Positions 25,716 to 37,774 of a stretch of 64,000 bases of DNA are shown here, piece by piece. Under the pieces are notes generated by a model. The model was given only the letters and a program-made list of their open reading frames with translations. It was not told where the DNA came from and did not search any database. Source of the stretch: Cichorium intybus (taxonomy: Eukaryota; Streptophyta; Magnoliopsida; Asterales; Asteraceae); contig CM042011.1 in assembly GCA_023525715.1 (NCBI GenBank), positions 6,337,283-6,401,282 of the forward strand, read 5' to 3'. The translations under genes and the position numbers were made by a program. Each line of letters begins with the position of its first letter. Within the stretch, counting starts at the first letter, position 1.

Positions 25716-25870
25716 TTTGTGTAACTGATGGGCTTAATTAGTTGCTAAATAAATGTGATTTTAGTTATTTATTTAAAAACGTCTATTACTCACCACAATT
25801 AAGGATCACTTGCTATAATAAATCACTACACTGAGATTACAAAACTACCCTTTTTGAATCAGCACATAAT

Positions 25871-25916
25871 ATTTCTTCTTACCTTCTCACCCTTATTTTA
25901 TTTCTTACTAGATCCC
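25871..25916 (-). repeat. Right terminal inverted repeat of the ULP1-MULE
   Basis: Read on the minus strand it begins GGGATCTAGTAAGAAA and shares the AAGGTAAGAAGA block with the left end. Five bases separate it from the right-hand (TA)n tract. Confidence 0.75.
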
Positions 25917-25919
25917 TAT

Positions 25920-27017
<1,098 letters not shown>

Positions 27018-27390
27018 ATACTTAATTTGTAACATTAACATATTAGAAGTGTTTTTAATGTATTTCATAAAAAGACATAAATAGTTTTTTATGTATTCTA
27101 TATATAAACAAGGGAATGACTAAATATACACCCCTATATATACACATTCATAAGATGTGATGTCACATCACAAGTTTTATTTATTTACAAATTTTATTAT
27201 TTTACTTAGCTTATTTATAACTTTAATCCTTTTATTTTTTAATTTGAATAATTAGAGGTTTTGTCCTTAAAATTTTAATTATCATTTTTTAGGTTAATTA
27301 CAATTTTAGTCCCTATATTTTTTAATTTATATAATTACAATTTTAATCCTTATAGTTTTTAATATTAATTACAGTTTTAGTTTATATAAT

Positions 27391-27663
27391 TTTTAAGTTA
27401 GGATAATTAAAGTTTTGATCTATATTATAAATACATGAATTTTCGCACGCAGCAAAGGACGGATATATGCTGCTAATTTCTAAACAATATGTAATAACAA
27501 AATCGTTCAAAAATCAAATATCAAAAAAAAATTACATTTACCTTTTTAAGTTAGAATAATTAAAGTTTTGATCCATATAAAATATAAATACATGAATTTT
27601 CGCAGGCAGCAAAGGACGGATATGCTACTAGTTTCTAAACAATATGTAATAACAAAATCGTTA
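27391..27663. repeat. 153-bp-period tandem duplication upstream of AGO7
   Basis: Units start at 27391 and 27544. Both contain TTTTAAGTTAG(G/A)ATAATTAAAG, TACATGAATTTTCGCA, GCAGCAAAGGACGGATAT and TTTCTAAACAATATGTAATA. The second ends about 300 bp before the AGO7 ATG, so the duplication is in the presumed promoter. 27013-27390 to its left is AT-rich, with TTTTAGTCC-type stretches and no gene. Confidence 0.8.
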
Positions 27664-27751
27664 AAAAAGTGAAAAAATAAGAAAAATAATCCAAATATCA
27701 AAAAAGATTACACCAATATCTCCCCTTTTCCCTCTCCCTCCTCTCCTCTCT

Positions 27752-27782
<31 letters not shown>

Positions 27783-27839
27783 TGCAGTTTCTACTACTAT
27801 TCCTAGTTGCCTTCTGATATCAGAGACAAAACCCATTTG

Positions 27840-27876
<37 letters not shown>
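27752..27876 (+). promoter_or_regulatory. AGO7 leader region with two (CT)n tracts
   Basis: (CT)n at 27752-27773 and 27842-27875, followed by a TATATATTTATATATA stretch (27884-27903). Pyrimidine-rich CT tracts next to the start codon are common in plant 5' untranslated regions. The TATA-like run is only about 60 bp from the ATG, so it may lie in the leader rather than be the core promoter. Confidence 0.4.
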
Positions 27877-27880
<4 letters not shown>

Positions 27881-27959
27881 CACATATATATTTATATATA
27901 TAGATATATAGTCTCATGCAAAGACTGCAACTTTTGGATCTCTCCAGTGTCTTTCTACC

Positions 27960-30900
27960 ATGGAAGAAAGAGACAACAAGAAATGCACAGCAAAAACAAA
28001 GAGTTTCAGAGGAAGAACACATAATAACCCCCCGCACCAGCACCAACACTATCATCATCTTCATCTTCATCCGCACTATCTTTTGCAGCATTCCAACAGA
28101 AATTTTGGGTTTTTAAATCAGAATCTCTACCAATCTCCTTCACCCCCTCTTCTTCCTCTGCCTCCGCCTCAATACGCCATAGCTCCGCCACTTCCTCTTC
28201 CTCTTCCTCTACCTCTAAATCATGCCTTCACGCCAAAACCCCATTTTCAGAAACCGCCATGGAAGCAAAACCATCATAATCATCATCCGCCTCTTGTCGC
28301 TACTTCTGTTCCACAGTTATCTCATCAAACAGGTAGACAAACCCCTCTTTTTGTTCTGTTCTTTCGGTTATAATATTTGATTTTTTTGCTAACTTTTAAG
28401 CACTTGTCTGTCTCTACATGGTTTTGGGTTTTTAACCAATGTCTCAAATTTGTTCTTGTTTTTTGCTTTTTAATGTTTATTATTTATTTCTTTTCAAACT
28501 CCGACAAGGATTTTGATTGATTTGCCAAGCATTGGTGTAAACATGTGTTCAAAGATTCCGTTTTTTTACTTGTTTTCAAGAACATGAAATCTTGATATTT
28601 TCAATCTTAGTTTTTGTAATCTAGAGAATCTTTTGTTAAAAAAAGACAGAATCTTATCCCTCGCATTCAGTTTTGTTGTTGAATGTTGTTTTTATTGCTG
28701 TATTTTAATTTTCAATTTTCTTTCTCCATCACTATAGCATAATCCTGATCGCTTAACATGATTTCTTAAAGAATTTTGGTGTGAAAAATCTGAAATTTAA
28801 TCAAAACTCAAAAGGGACCATAAAGTTGTAAATTTTGTATTCAAAACAGCTCTAGAGGCGATTCCAAGAACAATTAATTCATCAATGGGAGCAAATAAAG
28901 ATGAACTGAGACCTGTTAGGGTGTCAACATTAGCAGAACCACCATTAACGGTGGCGAGAAGGCCGGATTCCGGTGGCTCAGAAGGAACAATTATCTCACT
29001 TTTAGCCAATCATTTCCTAGTTAAATTCGACCCTTCGCAAATAATTTACCATTACGATGTCGACATCTCCCCGAAACCTTCAAAGGACATTGCTAGATTA
29101 ATCAAACAAAAGCTCGTAGAACAGTACCCCGCCATTTTATCCGGCGCCAATCCAAGCTACGATGGCCGGAGAAACCTATTTAGCCCAATCGAGTTTCAAA
29201 AAGACAGGCTTGAACTCTATATCAACATCCCGTTTCCAACAGGTAATCCTCCGATTCTTCCAAATGACGAAGAGAATGAAGAAAAATCCAAGCTTTTTAG
29301 GGTAAACATCAAGATTGTATCGAAACTTAATGGCAAAGAATTGAGTAAATACTTGAGCAAAGAAGACAATGATTCGATCCCACTTCCACAAGACTATCTA
29401 CAAGCGTTAGACGTTGTGCTACGTGAAAACCCCTTGTCGGAATGCATCCCTTTAGGGCGGTCACTTTACTCGACTTCCATGGGCGGCGCTAAAGACATCG
29501 GAGGTGGCGCAATTGGACTTCGAGGTTTTTTTCAAAGTCTTAGACCAACACAACAAGGGCTTGCGCTCAATGTAGACTTGACAGTCACCGCTTTTCATGA
29601 AAGCATCGGAGTAATCCCGTATTTGCAGAAACGTCTTGCGTTTCTGAACGATCTTTCTGAGAGAAAAACAAGAGAGTTGACGATTGAAGAGAAGAAAGAA
29701 GTTGAAAAGGCGTTGAAGAACATAAGGGTTTTTGTTTGTCATCGAGAAACTGTTCAAAGATACAAAGTTCATAGCTTGACAGATGAATCTACTGAGAATC
29801 TTTGGTTTAGGGATCGAAGCGGGAAGAATCTATGGGTTGTGAGTTACTTTAAAGAACAGTATAATTACGATATTCAGTACAGGAACTTGCCGTGCTTGCA
29901 AACTAGTAGAAGACGACCGTGTTATCTTCCGATGGAGCTTTGTGTCGTTTGTGAAGGCCAAAAGTTTCTCGGAAAACTTTCCGATGATCAAACCGCAAAA
30001 ATCCTGAAATTGGGTTGCCAAAAACCACGAGAACGAAAAGCGATCATTGACGGCGTCATGGCTGGACCTTTTGGTCCATCAAGGTAAACCCTTTATTTCA
30101 TTATTCATAGCTGATTATTGTAAATTGTTTTTCAAACCTTTTTCATTTTGAAAAGCAATGAAAAAGCTTCTTACTTTTTCAATATAACTTTTTCAAAGTG
30201 CAAGTATACAAGCTTGACCAAATAGCTTTTTCATATTGTCTATCCTTTTATTCTTTTTGTATATTAATTGCAAATAAAAGTCGTTGTTTTCTTTAATATA
30301 ATGTAAAATAGACATACAAAGTATTCTAAAAATTATAAAATGTATAAATATAAAAACGGAACATAAGAAAAAGTTAGAAATTCCGTAACATTTAGAAATA
30401 TATAAATATAATTATAAACATATGATTTAAAAACATTCATTATTATTTTAATATTTTGTACTATAAATAGCCGCTTCTTAATAAGAAAATTATATAATAT
30501 TTGTTTACTCAAAGTCATTTTCAATTATATGGTTTTGTATTAAAAATAAACGAAAATAAATAAACTGAAAATTGAAAAACTTATGAATATGTTCACAGAA
30601 AAAACTGCATATTATTGATGCTCTTATCAATTGTTTTGATATAATCGTGTTTTTCAATAATTGAAACAGTGGACAGCAAGCAGGAGAATTCAGTCTCCAT
30701 GTTTTGAAAGAGATGACAAAATTAAAGGGGCGAATTCTCCGGCCACCAAAGCTTAAACTTGGAGATGGTGGTGAAGTGAGAGATTTGATTCCTTCACGTC
30801 ATGACCGTCAATGGAACTTTTCAGGTAGCCAAGTTTTTGAAGGGAGCCGAATTGGGAGATGGGCTTTAATTAGTTTTGGTGGAACCGATGAACAAAAACG

Positions 30901-32110
30901 AATCATCCCAAAATTTATAGATCAATTAACTCAAAGATGTCAGCAATTAGGAATCTTTCTCAACAAGAACACAATCATAAAACCACAGTTTGAGTCGATG
31001 CAAGTTTTAAACAACGTTTCTCTTCTCGAATCAAAACTCAAAAAGATCCAAAGCGCCGCGTCTGACAATTTACAGCTTTTGATTTGTGTGATGGAGAAGA
31101 AACACAAAGGGTATGCGGATTTGAAGCGGATTGGGGAAACAAACATCGGGGTTATGAGCCAATGTTGTTTGTATCAAAATCTTGCAAGATTGAGTTCTCA
31201 ATTTCTTGCGAATTTGGCATTGAAGATCAATGCCAAAATCGGGGGGTGTACAGTCGCGTTGTACACCTCGTTATCAGCTCAGATCCCAAGGGTTCTGACC
31301 CTCGATGAGCCGGTAATGTTTATGGGTGCGGATGTCACGCATCCGCACCCACTTGATGATTTTAGTCCGTCAGTGGCGGCGGTAGTCGGATCAGTGAACT
31401 GGCCAGCGGCTAATAAGTATGTTTCAAAAATGCGGTCGCAGACTCACCGGCAAGAAATAATTCAAGATTTGAGTATAATGGTGGTGGAGATATTACATGA
31501 TTTTGTTCGTGAGCTTTCGAAGTTGCCAAAAAGATTGATTTTCTTTCGTGATGGTGTTAGCGAGACACAATTTCATAAAGTTCTTCGTGATGAATTGCAA
31601 GCTATTCGTGTTGGGTGTTCACGGTTCACTGGGTACAACCCGCCGATCACATTTGTTGTCGTCCAAAAACGACACCACACTAGGCTGTTTCCGGCGGAAC
31701 CGGGCGGCACCACCGCCCGTAATTTATTCTCTGACGAGAATGTGCCGCCGGGTACGGTGGTGGATTCTGTCATTACCCACCCGAAAGAATTTGATTTCTA
31801 TCTATGTAGCCATTGGGGTGTTAAGGGTACGAGCCGACCGACTCATTATCATATTTTATGGGATGAAAATCAGTTCACTTCTGATGAATTTCAGAAACTG
31901 GTTTATAATCTTTGTTTCACTTTTGTGAGGTGTACTAAGCCGGTTTCATTGGTGCCCCCTTGTTATTACGCTCATTTGGCTGCTTATCGAGGCCGATTGT
32001 ACCTTGATCGGACCGGGATATCTCTCGGGTACACAAGACGGGGCCCACCGAAGACCGCCCCGCTTCCAAAAGTACGGGAGAGTGTCAAGAATCTTATGTT
32101 TTACTGTTAA
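27960..32110 (+). CDS. AGO7: Argonaute 7 (AGO7), three exons
   Basis: Exons 27960-28332, 28850-30083 and 30670-32110, with GT..AG introns of 517 and 586 bp, join in phase to 1016 codons (1015 residues; Arabidopsis AGO7 is about 990). Exon 1 encodes a His/Pro-rich N-terminus, as in AGO7. ArgoN spans ~167-296, linker 1 ~304-354 (SLYSTSMGG), PAZ ~361-481, MID and then PIWI to the end. PIWI catalytic residues are present: Asp757 (GADVTHPHP), Glu798 (HRQEII), Asp830 (FFRDGVSE) and a His in RPTHYHILW. The last residues are NLMFYC. AGO7 binds miR390 and triggers TAS3 tasiRNA production, controlling auxin response factors, leaf polarity and phase change (established). The histidine excludes the AGO2/3 type. 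It appears fully intact and is the only ordinary host gene here. Confidence 0.95.
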
Positions 32111-33009
32111 ATTGGTATGGGATAGATCATAGATAGAGTCCTAGAGTTTCTCTAAAAAGTACCCGTGAGGAATGAGGGAGGGTACAGTGTTATATTGAAA
32201 TGTCTAAAGCTGATTCAAGACTCGAACATCTCTAATTCTGCATTGACAGTTGCGTATAACCCCTGTAGGAAGATCTCAATGTAAATGTTATTAGAATCCA
32301 ATATAATTGTTAATGTTCTTAAAAAAACATGTTTTTATGTTGCCTTCGTGTGAATGAGATATGATCATGTTGACTCACTTGACTGTGTTACATTACTATT
32401 ATTGTATTGAACCTTAACTTGTGAGATATCGAAATTTTAAGAAAATAAATGTTACAACCGGTAAAAACGCATAAAGATGAACGGAATCCATAATGGTTGT
32501 CATTTATCACATTTTTAAACGACGAAAAATTACTACGATTGGCAAAAAAAGGTTTAAAAATAGACAAATGTTTGGTTTTGTTATGTATTTCGGTGTTATT
32601 TATACCAAATATAAATGAGTTTTGTAATACCCTATGTTTCTTCTAGAACAAATACAATGTTTGATGTAGAATATATTTATAAAATAATTAGGCGATATCT
32701 AAACTATTTAATAAAAGAAATTACAAAAGGATTACTACCATTTTGGATGCTAAACAAATAACAAGTTATATTTAATTTCACGAAAATACTTCAAGAAATG
32801 TATGTTGCAAAACCAAATCTACAAAATTATATGCGTAATGTAATTATTGGCATCCTTGACATTCAAATCACCGAAAATACGCCGTGTTTCGTAAAAAAGT
32901 ACTGGAAAATATGTCCTCGTTCCTGTGTAGTATGCATGCTATGTACCGCCATTACTCTAGTAGAGAGCTGGAACCCTATTTTGTCATGCATGCAAAAATA
33001 GCAGTGGGT
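32111..33009. other. AGO7 3' flank, no gene seen
   Basis: AT-rich, presumably with the AGO7 3' untranslated region in the first few hundred bases. No supported coding region or repeat termini; short overlapping frames near 32800-33060 are chance. Confidence 0.5.
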
Positions 33010-33111
33010 CACAATGCCAGCCAAAATTACACCAGATTTCCCAAAAAGCTGTACATTTTGTTTTAAATTTTTTGAAAATATTTTGTTAAAAGTTAAATGG
33101 TATGAGGATGA
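33010..33111 (+). repeat. 102-bp direct repeat, left copy
   Basis: Identical, base for base by eye, to 34394-34495, the right copy. This identity implies a recent duplication. Confidence 0.9.
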
Positions 33112-33428
33112 GGCTTGGGGGAGTGGCCTCGCCATCCCCCTCGCCATTTCACTCGCTGAAGATCGCCAAGCCGCTCCACCGCTCCTCGCCCTCGCCTTCG
33201 CTGTCGGACTCTCGCCAATTCTCCAGCGAGCTCGCCAAACGATTTGGCAACGGTCATGTGACCGTTGAACGGTCACAATTACAAAAAAAAATAATAATAA
33301 TAATTAAAAAAAATCCAATTATTCTCCTATATAAACCAAACCCTCAAATCATTTTTACCACACAACTTCAATATCAAACCCCTTCTACAATTTATATCCT
33401 CTTTCCCCCAATTTTAATTTCAAAAATT

Positions 33429-34135
33429 ATGTCATCCGACTCGTCAATTTCGATATCATCGTCAGATAATGATGAATTGGAAGAACAAATAGGCGAGCAA
33501 ATAGAGCGTATTACGGCTCATTTACAAGAAGAATTACAAAATCCATCGCCAAGCAGCGGGCCTCGTGTACACAGAAGATATATTGATCGGGGAAGAACGG
33601 AAGCCGAACAACGTCTCTTTCGGGATTATTTTGCTGAAAATCCCACATATCCAGAGTATAAATTCCGGCGTCGGTTTCGCATGCGCAAATCGTTGTTTTT
33701 GAAGATTGTTAGCGACATGGAGGCGGCGAGTGATTACTTTAAGCAACGACCGAGCGCGTCAGGTATGTTAGGATTCCACCCTATTCAAAGATGTACTGCT
33801 GTACTTCGCATGTTAGCATATGGCACACACCCTGATGCACTAGACGAGACAACGAGGATGTTCGCACGTGTATTATTTTACATAACATGATTCTAGAAGA
33901 CGAAGGACATGCTATATGTCAATACGACGAAAATGAAGTCATTCCCAATCCACAGCCAATTCCAGTTGCGAGTCCTGAGTACCTTGAGCGAGTGCAGCTG
34001 GTGCGCAGTCGACAAATTCATGGCGATCTTCGTCGTCATCTTATCGATCATCTTTGGACGGTAGATCATATTGATCTAAATATGGATCCGGTGAATGAGT
34101 ACGACGGTGAATATTCAGATGAAGACAATATATGA
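33429..34135 (+). pseudogene. ALP1-like PIF/Harbinger transposase, core deleted
   Basis: The frame from the ATG at 33429 to 33890 encodes an acidic Ser-rich start, then the conserved N-terminal part of ALP1-like Harbinger nucleases: RRYIDRGR, LFRDYFAENPTYPEYKFRRRFRMRKSLF, GFHPIQRCTAVLRMLAYGT. It ends abruptly after DALDETTRM. The next frame (33887-34135) starts at the C-terminal section (MILEDEGHAI, then RSRQIHGDLRRHLIDHLW). The whole DDE nuclease core, normally some 200 residues, is missing and the two parts are joined out of frame by a few bases. It is therefore an internal-deletion derivative that could at most be mobilised in trans. An older ATG (33102) extends the frame upstream without homology that I recognise. 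Confidence 0.8.
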
Positions 34136-34495
34136 GGTCGTGTTTAGTTGGTTTTTAAGTTTAATTTAGTTTGTTTTAAGTTGTTTATTTATGTTTTTAA
34201 TTTTAATGTAATGTATTTTAAGTTTAATGAAATTGTTGTTTTTAATTTTATTATTGTTTTTAATAATATAAATAATTTAAAAAAAAAGATTTAATAAAAT
34301 AGTTTAGCATGAAGTTCAGCATGTGCTGACCACTACCACCATTTTTGGTCAGCATGTGCTAAACTTGCTGAATGTTGACGTGACATAGTTTAGCACAATG
34401 CCAGCCAAAATTACACCAGATTTCCCAAAAAGCTGTACATTTTGTTTTAAATTTTTTGAAAATATTTTGTTAAAAGTTAAATGGTATGAGGATGA

Positions 34496-34959
34496 ATACC
34501 TATATTTTTTATGACTAACTGATAAAAAATGATGTTTGATAAAAACTAGATTATAAGTTGGTCGAGAAAATAAAATAACATAAAGAGTATGTATAAAATT
34601 GAGTTTTTTGTATTTAATTAAAGGGTATATTTAAGATTTCTAAAAAAGAACTTTATAAGCTTATTGAAACTCTAGTCTAAGTAATTTTTTAAACTGCTAG
34701 CTTATAAGCTATTTTTTGATTTCTCAAACATAACAACTTAAAAAAGTTAAAAAAAAAACAAACTAGCTTATAAGTTAAATGTGGTTCGCTAAGCATAGAA
34801 GTGTATATACGCTTTTTTTAAAGTATAATAATTGTAACATTTGAACAATTTGAATAAGTTTGTTGGTCATATATAAAATTTTTTTACCCAAATGTGAACA
34901 AAACCAATAATTCATTACCTTCCTATGTGATTACAAAATCATACATGTATGCCACGTCA
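34496..34959. other. AT-rich spacer, possible old MITE
   Basis: No gene. The bases around 34660-34790 contain TTATAAGCTTATT, GCTAGCTTATAAGCTATTTTTTGA and CTAGCTTATAAGTTAAA, typical of degenerate plant MITEs, but I could not set termini. Confidence 0.35.
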
Positions 34960-34967
34960 GCCGTAAC

Positions 34968-35107
34968 CAGGGGCGGATATGCCTTGGTGCATGCATGCAC
35001 CGGCTCAACTTTTGCGGGGCTTTATAAAAAAAAATTTCTAGTAGGTTGCACCCCTACGAAATTTTTTTTTTTGCACCCTTTAACGATAAATCCTAGATCT
35101 GCCGCTG
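34968..35107. mobile_element. hAT-like MITE, 140 bp
   Basis: The left end is CAGGGGCGGAT. The right end, ATCTGCCGCTG, is its inverted match with two differences. It is flanked by 8-bp direct repeats, GCCGTAAC (34960-34967) and GCTGTAAC (35108-35115), differing at one base. An 8-bp duplication and CAGGGGCGGA-type ends are typical of plant hAT-derived MITEs. Confidence 0.75.
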
Positions 35108-35310
35108 GCTGTAACCTACACCAACCGGTAATAAGGGTAATATATGAACATTCAAAATAAGTTCGTTGGTTATATATGTAAAAAAACCCAAATATAAACA
35201 AACATAAAAAATATTACCATTCTTAACCATTATCATCCGAGTATAATGGTAATCTCTAATATAAGAAGGCTTTTGATGTATTGTTGGTGAACGTCTTATA
35301 TTGGGCGTAG

Positions 35311-35466
35311 GTTGGTTGTTTTTTTTTAACGGCAAATATAATCCTATCTAACTAAACTAATCCTAAATTACACCTTAATTTCAACATATATCTCTTGCGA
35401 GGCTTGAACTCTCAACCTCAAGGAGAGATGACAACACCGGTACCGCTGGGCTACAAACCCTTTGGT
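35311..35466 (-). mobile_element. tRNA-derived SINE
   Basis: On the minus strand it starts near 35466 and shows a polymerase III A-box-like TAGCCCAGCGGT and a B-box-like GAGAGTTCAAGCC about 35 bp later. It ends in TTTGCCGTTAAAAAAAAAC (poly-T at 35319-35327 on +). Near-identical direct repeats TATTGGG(C/T)GTAG flank it (35299-35310 and 35467-35478). All of this is diagnostic of a SINE mobilised by a LINE. Confidence 0.8.
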
Positions 35467-35478
35467 TATTGGGTGTAG

Positions 35479-35937
35479 ATGATGAGTTTGTTGAGTTTGT
35501 GGGCTAACATCATTTGGATTTGATTGATTTTGCATATATAATATCAATCAGCTTAAATAATGTGATAAATTAGGAAAATAAATGCTATATACAGTATTAA
35601 TTGAGTAAATTAACTTCGTCTAACCGATAACCAAGATGCAAATTTGTTCCAGTACAATCACAAAGTTAGTCCATTACAAAAAGAGATGAAATATGCTTCT
35701 TTATTTAAACAATCAATGCAACAATACTTTCCCAATAATTTAATACTATGATTAACGTATCAACTCTGTACTTACTTTCTGTAAATTTACATAAATTAAT
35801 TACACCGAATTCTTGAAGAAGTTCATCATAAAAGATTATATATTTATTTCGTCCTTTATTTTGCACGGTCTGAAACATTAAAAGCTCATTAATTAATAAG
35901 AATATAAAAATGCAAATTCAGACGGAGAGAGTGGCAT
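35479..35937. other. Spacer, nothing recognised
   Basis: AT-rich, with no open frame or repeat termini that I can support. Confidence 0.5.
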
Positions 35938-35960
35938 TATATAATCTGTGTCAGCTGTTC

Positions 35961-36049
<89 letters not shown>

Positions 36050-36058
36050 CTGTGTCAG
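35938..36058 (+). mobile_element. Minimal retroposon-like insert: poly(A)-(TA)n between 17-bp direct repeats
   Basis: TATATAATCTGTGTCAG occurs at 35938-35954 and 36042-36058. Between them are only CTGTTC, a run of about 17 A and then (TA)n. A long target duplication plus a poly(A) tail is the signature of LINE-mediated insertion, here with almost no body. The TA tract may have expanded from the tail or from the TATA start of the duplicated target. Confidence 0.5.
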
Positions 36059-36867
36059 TTCCGTTAAGTCGTAGTCGAAAGCAGAAAAAGGACGAAAGAT
36101 GTTCCTTTTGCTCTGTCGAAACGTCCCATCACTGTTTGCAGCCAAAATCCTGTGCGGTTCCAATTGTGCGCTATCTCATAGTCCGGAGAATCAAAAGCCT
36201 GTCAGCCGTTGGACCACAAACTTCTGAACGGCTCAGATAAATGCCTTGAAATTTTCACTGTTTGATGGAACACGATAGCCTTTCCGTCCCCTCTCAGGCA
36301 TAAGATTCCTGCGGGAGTATTTTAACCTAGCTGGATGATGACGTCAAAAGTAGGGTTTTCTGGGCCTTTACAACAACCATGCTGACGTGTAAATATTTGG
36401 TACTAGTATTAACTGTTCACAACAGATAGGAAAAAGAAAAACAAAATATAAACGTATATACAGGTTGTGAAAACTAAAACGAGTGAATTGTTTTGTCACA
36501 AATTTCTTTTGAGTAAATTATAGATTCGTTGTGGTATTGATCAGTTAATAGTTTTATACATCTAAATAGGTATCTTTTGATAGTTTTGTCTGTTTCTACA
36601 CGGTGTATTAAACTAATTGTAACAAAAGGGAAGAACATATACATATAAAAAAAATAAGTAAATTTTTATGTTGCGGAAAATTTGTTGGGAATTTCTTAAT
36701 TTTATCGAAAGGTCCACGGTTCTATTTGAACAAATCAACAACAACAAAAAAAAAAATAAGTTGAATAAAAAATAATGGTAAATGGATTAACGACTAACGA
36801 AACGATCAACCGAATATGAATAGTAACCAAATAAAACGAAACAAAGCTAGAGATTATAGATAGTTCA
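36059..36867. other. Flank of the Athila array, no gene seen
   Basis: No supported open frame. The last bases before the array are TAGTTCA (36861-36867). If the array inserted as one unit, a 5-bp copy of GTTCA would be expected at its far end, outside this window. Confidence 0.5.
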
Positions 36868-37774
36868 TGACAACGCTATCGTCACACGCGTCAAAAACAA
36901 TTTTTAACCCACTTTTACTATGTAGATAGGGCAAGCGGGGTCGAGTCCAAGGATTTAGTGGTTAACTTTTAACGAGTTGTAAAGTAAAATTTTAACGGTG
37001 ATGGTAAAAAGATTGAGATTTTAACTTGAGAATAGAAAGAATTACTTCCGGTTCAGGTATCAACAATTAGTTTCACATGTTTAATTACAATGATTCCGAT
37101 ATAATTACTTTAACATAATTACAGTTTACTGACAATTACTATTACTTTAGGTAAATACATAACATGTTGAATCAATTATTTGTCTTTGTCTAACAATTAA
37201 GTAGATTAGGCACAAAAAATGGTGTAGCAATATTATGTTTTATCTAGGTGATAGTAACGTTACAACTTCTTAACATATCAATTAGGCACAAAGTATATTA
37301 ACTGATTATCCGTCTTAGCTCGTTATTTAGGTGAGATAGGCACGAATAATATGTTGGTAATACTATGTCTTAAGAACATGATAGCAAGTAGAAGTAGACA
37401 CAAATGATTCACTAGTTGTATTCAAAGAGGTGAGAGTTTAAGAGTTACAATAGTAAAACACTTGTCGGAATCAAAGTAAAAACATGCTACACTAAAAGTT
37501 GGATAACATTACCGGAAGTAATCTGAAGAGATTAGCCTTCCATTCGCGTGATGATCGTGAAGATGGTCTTGGTGTTCCTTGTCATGTAACTTGATGCGTT
37601 TACTCTTCGAGTTATCGTGAATTACAACTAGAATTACCACCGAGAGGGATGATATTTTGGTTCTAAACAACTAGCTAAAAGATATTCTGACTATTACAAC
37701 AAATAGAAAGTGAATTGGTAACTTGATGTCTAGAGAATGTTAATTGGTGTCTTAATCCGTGCATAGAGAGCTTC

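Larger units (their letters stand above)
16474..25916. mobile_element. Two-gene MULE with ULP1-like and FAR1-type transposase genes
   Basis: An approximately 9.44-kb DNA transposon. The ends are short degenerate inverted repeats. 16474-16519 and the reverse complement of 25871-25916 both begin GGGATCTA and align without gaps over 46 bp, about 36 identical, with an AAGGTAAGAAGA block fully shared. Outside both ends lie TA microsatellites (16419-16470 and 25922-26045), so the element sits in, or generates, (TA)n. It carries convergent genes: a ULP1/C48-like gene on + (17136-21124) and a FAR1-type MULE transposase on - (24690-21904). Association of ULP1-like genes with plant MULEs (the KAONASHI type) is established knowledge. 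Both arms hold dense TGATTCA/TGAATCA motifs. The transposase has one stop codon, so autonomy is doubtful. No 9-bp duplication can be distinguished inside (TA)n. Confidence 0.85.
33010..34495 (+). mobile_element. Deleted PIF/Harbinger element between 102-bp direct repeats
   Basis: A 102-bp sequence (starts CACAATGCCAGCC, ends GAGGATGA) occurs identically at 33010-33111 and 34394-34495. Between the copies is an ALP1-like transposase relic. Near the right side, 34303-34367 has facing near-palindromes (TTCAGCATGTGCTGACC and GGTCAGCATGTGCTAAAC). I could not find matching terminal inverted repeats or a 3-bp TWA duplication, so the true ends are uncertain. The direct repeats may reflect a segmental duplication rather than insertion. 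Confidence 0.65.

Noticed and set aside
27960..32110. Assignment of the Argonaute to AGO2/AGO3 or AGO1
   Set aside because: The PIWI triad ends in His, not Asp as in AGO2/3. The His/Pro-rich N-terminus, two-intron structure and NLMFYC end match AGO7 rather than the Gln/Gly-rich AGO1.
33102..33428. Extending the ALP1-like protein to the upstream ATG at 33102
   Set aside because: The extra region is low-complexity Ser/Pro-rich, with no similarity to the family N-terminus. The ATG at 33429 before the acidic Ser-rich stretch fits better.
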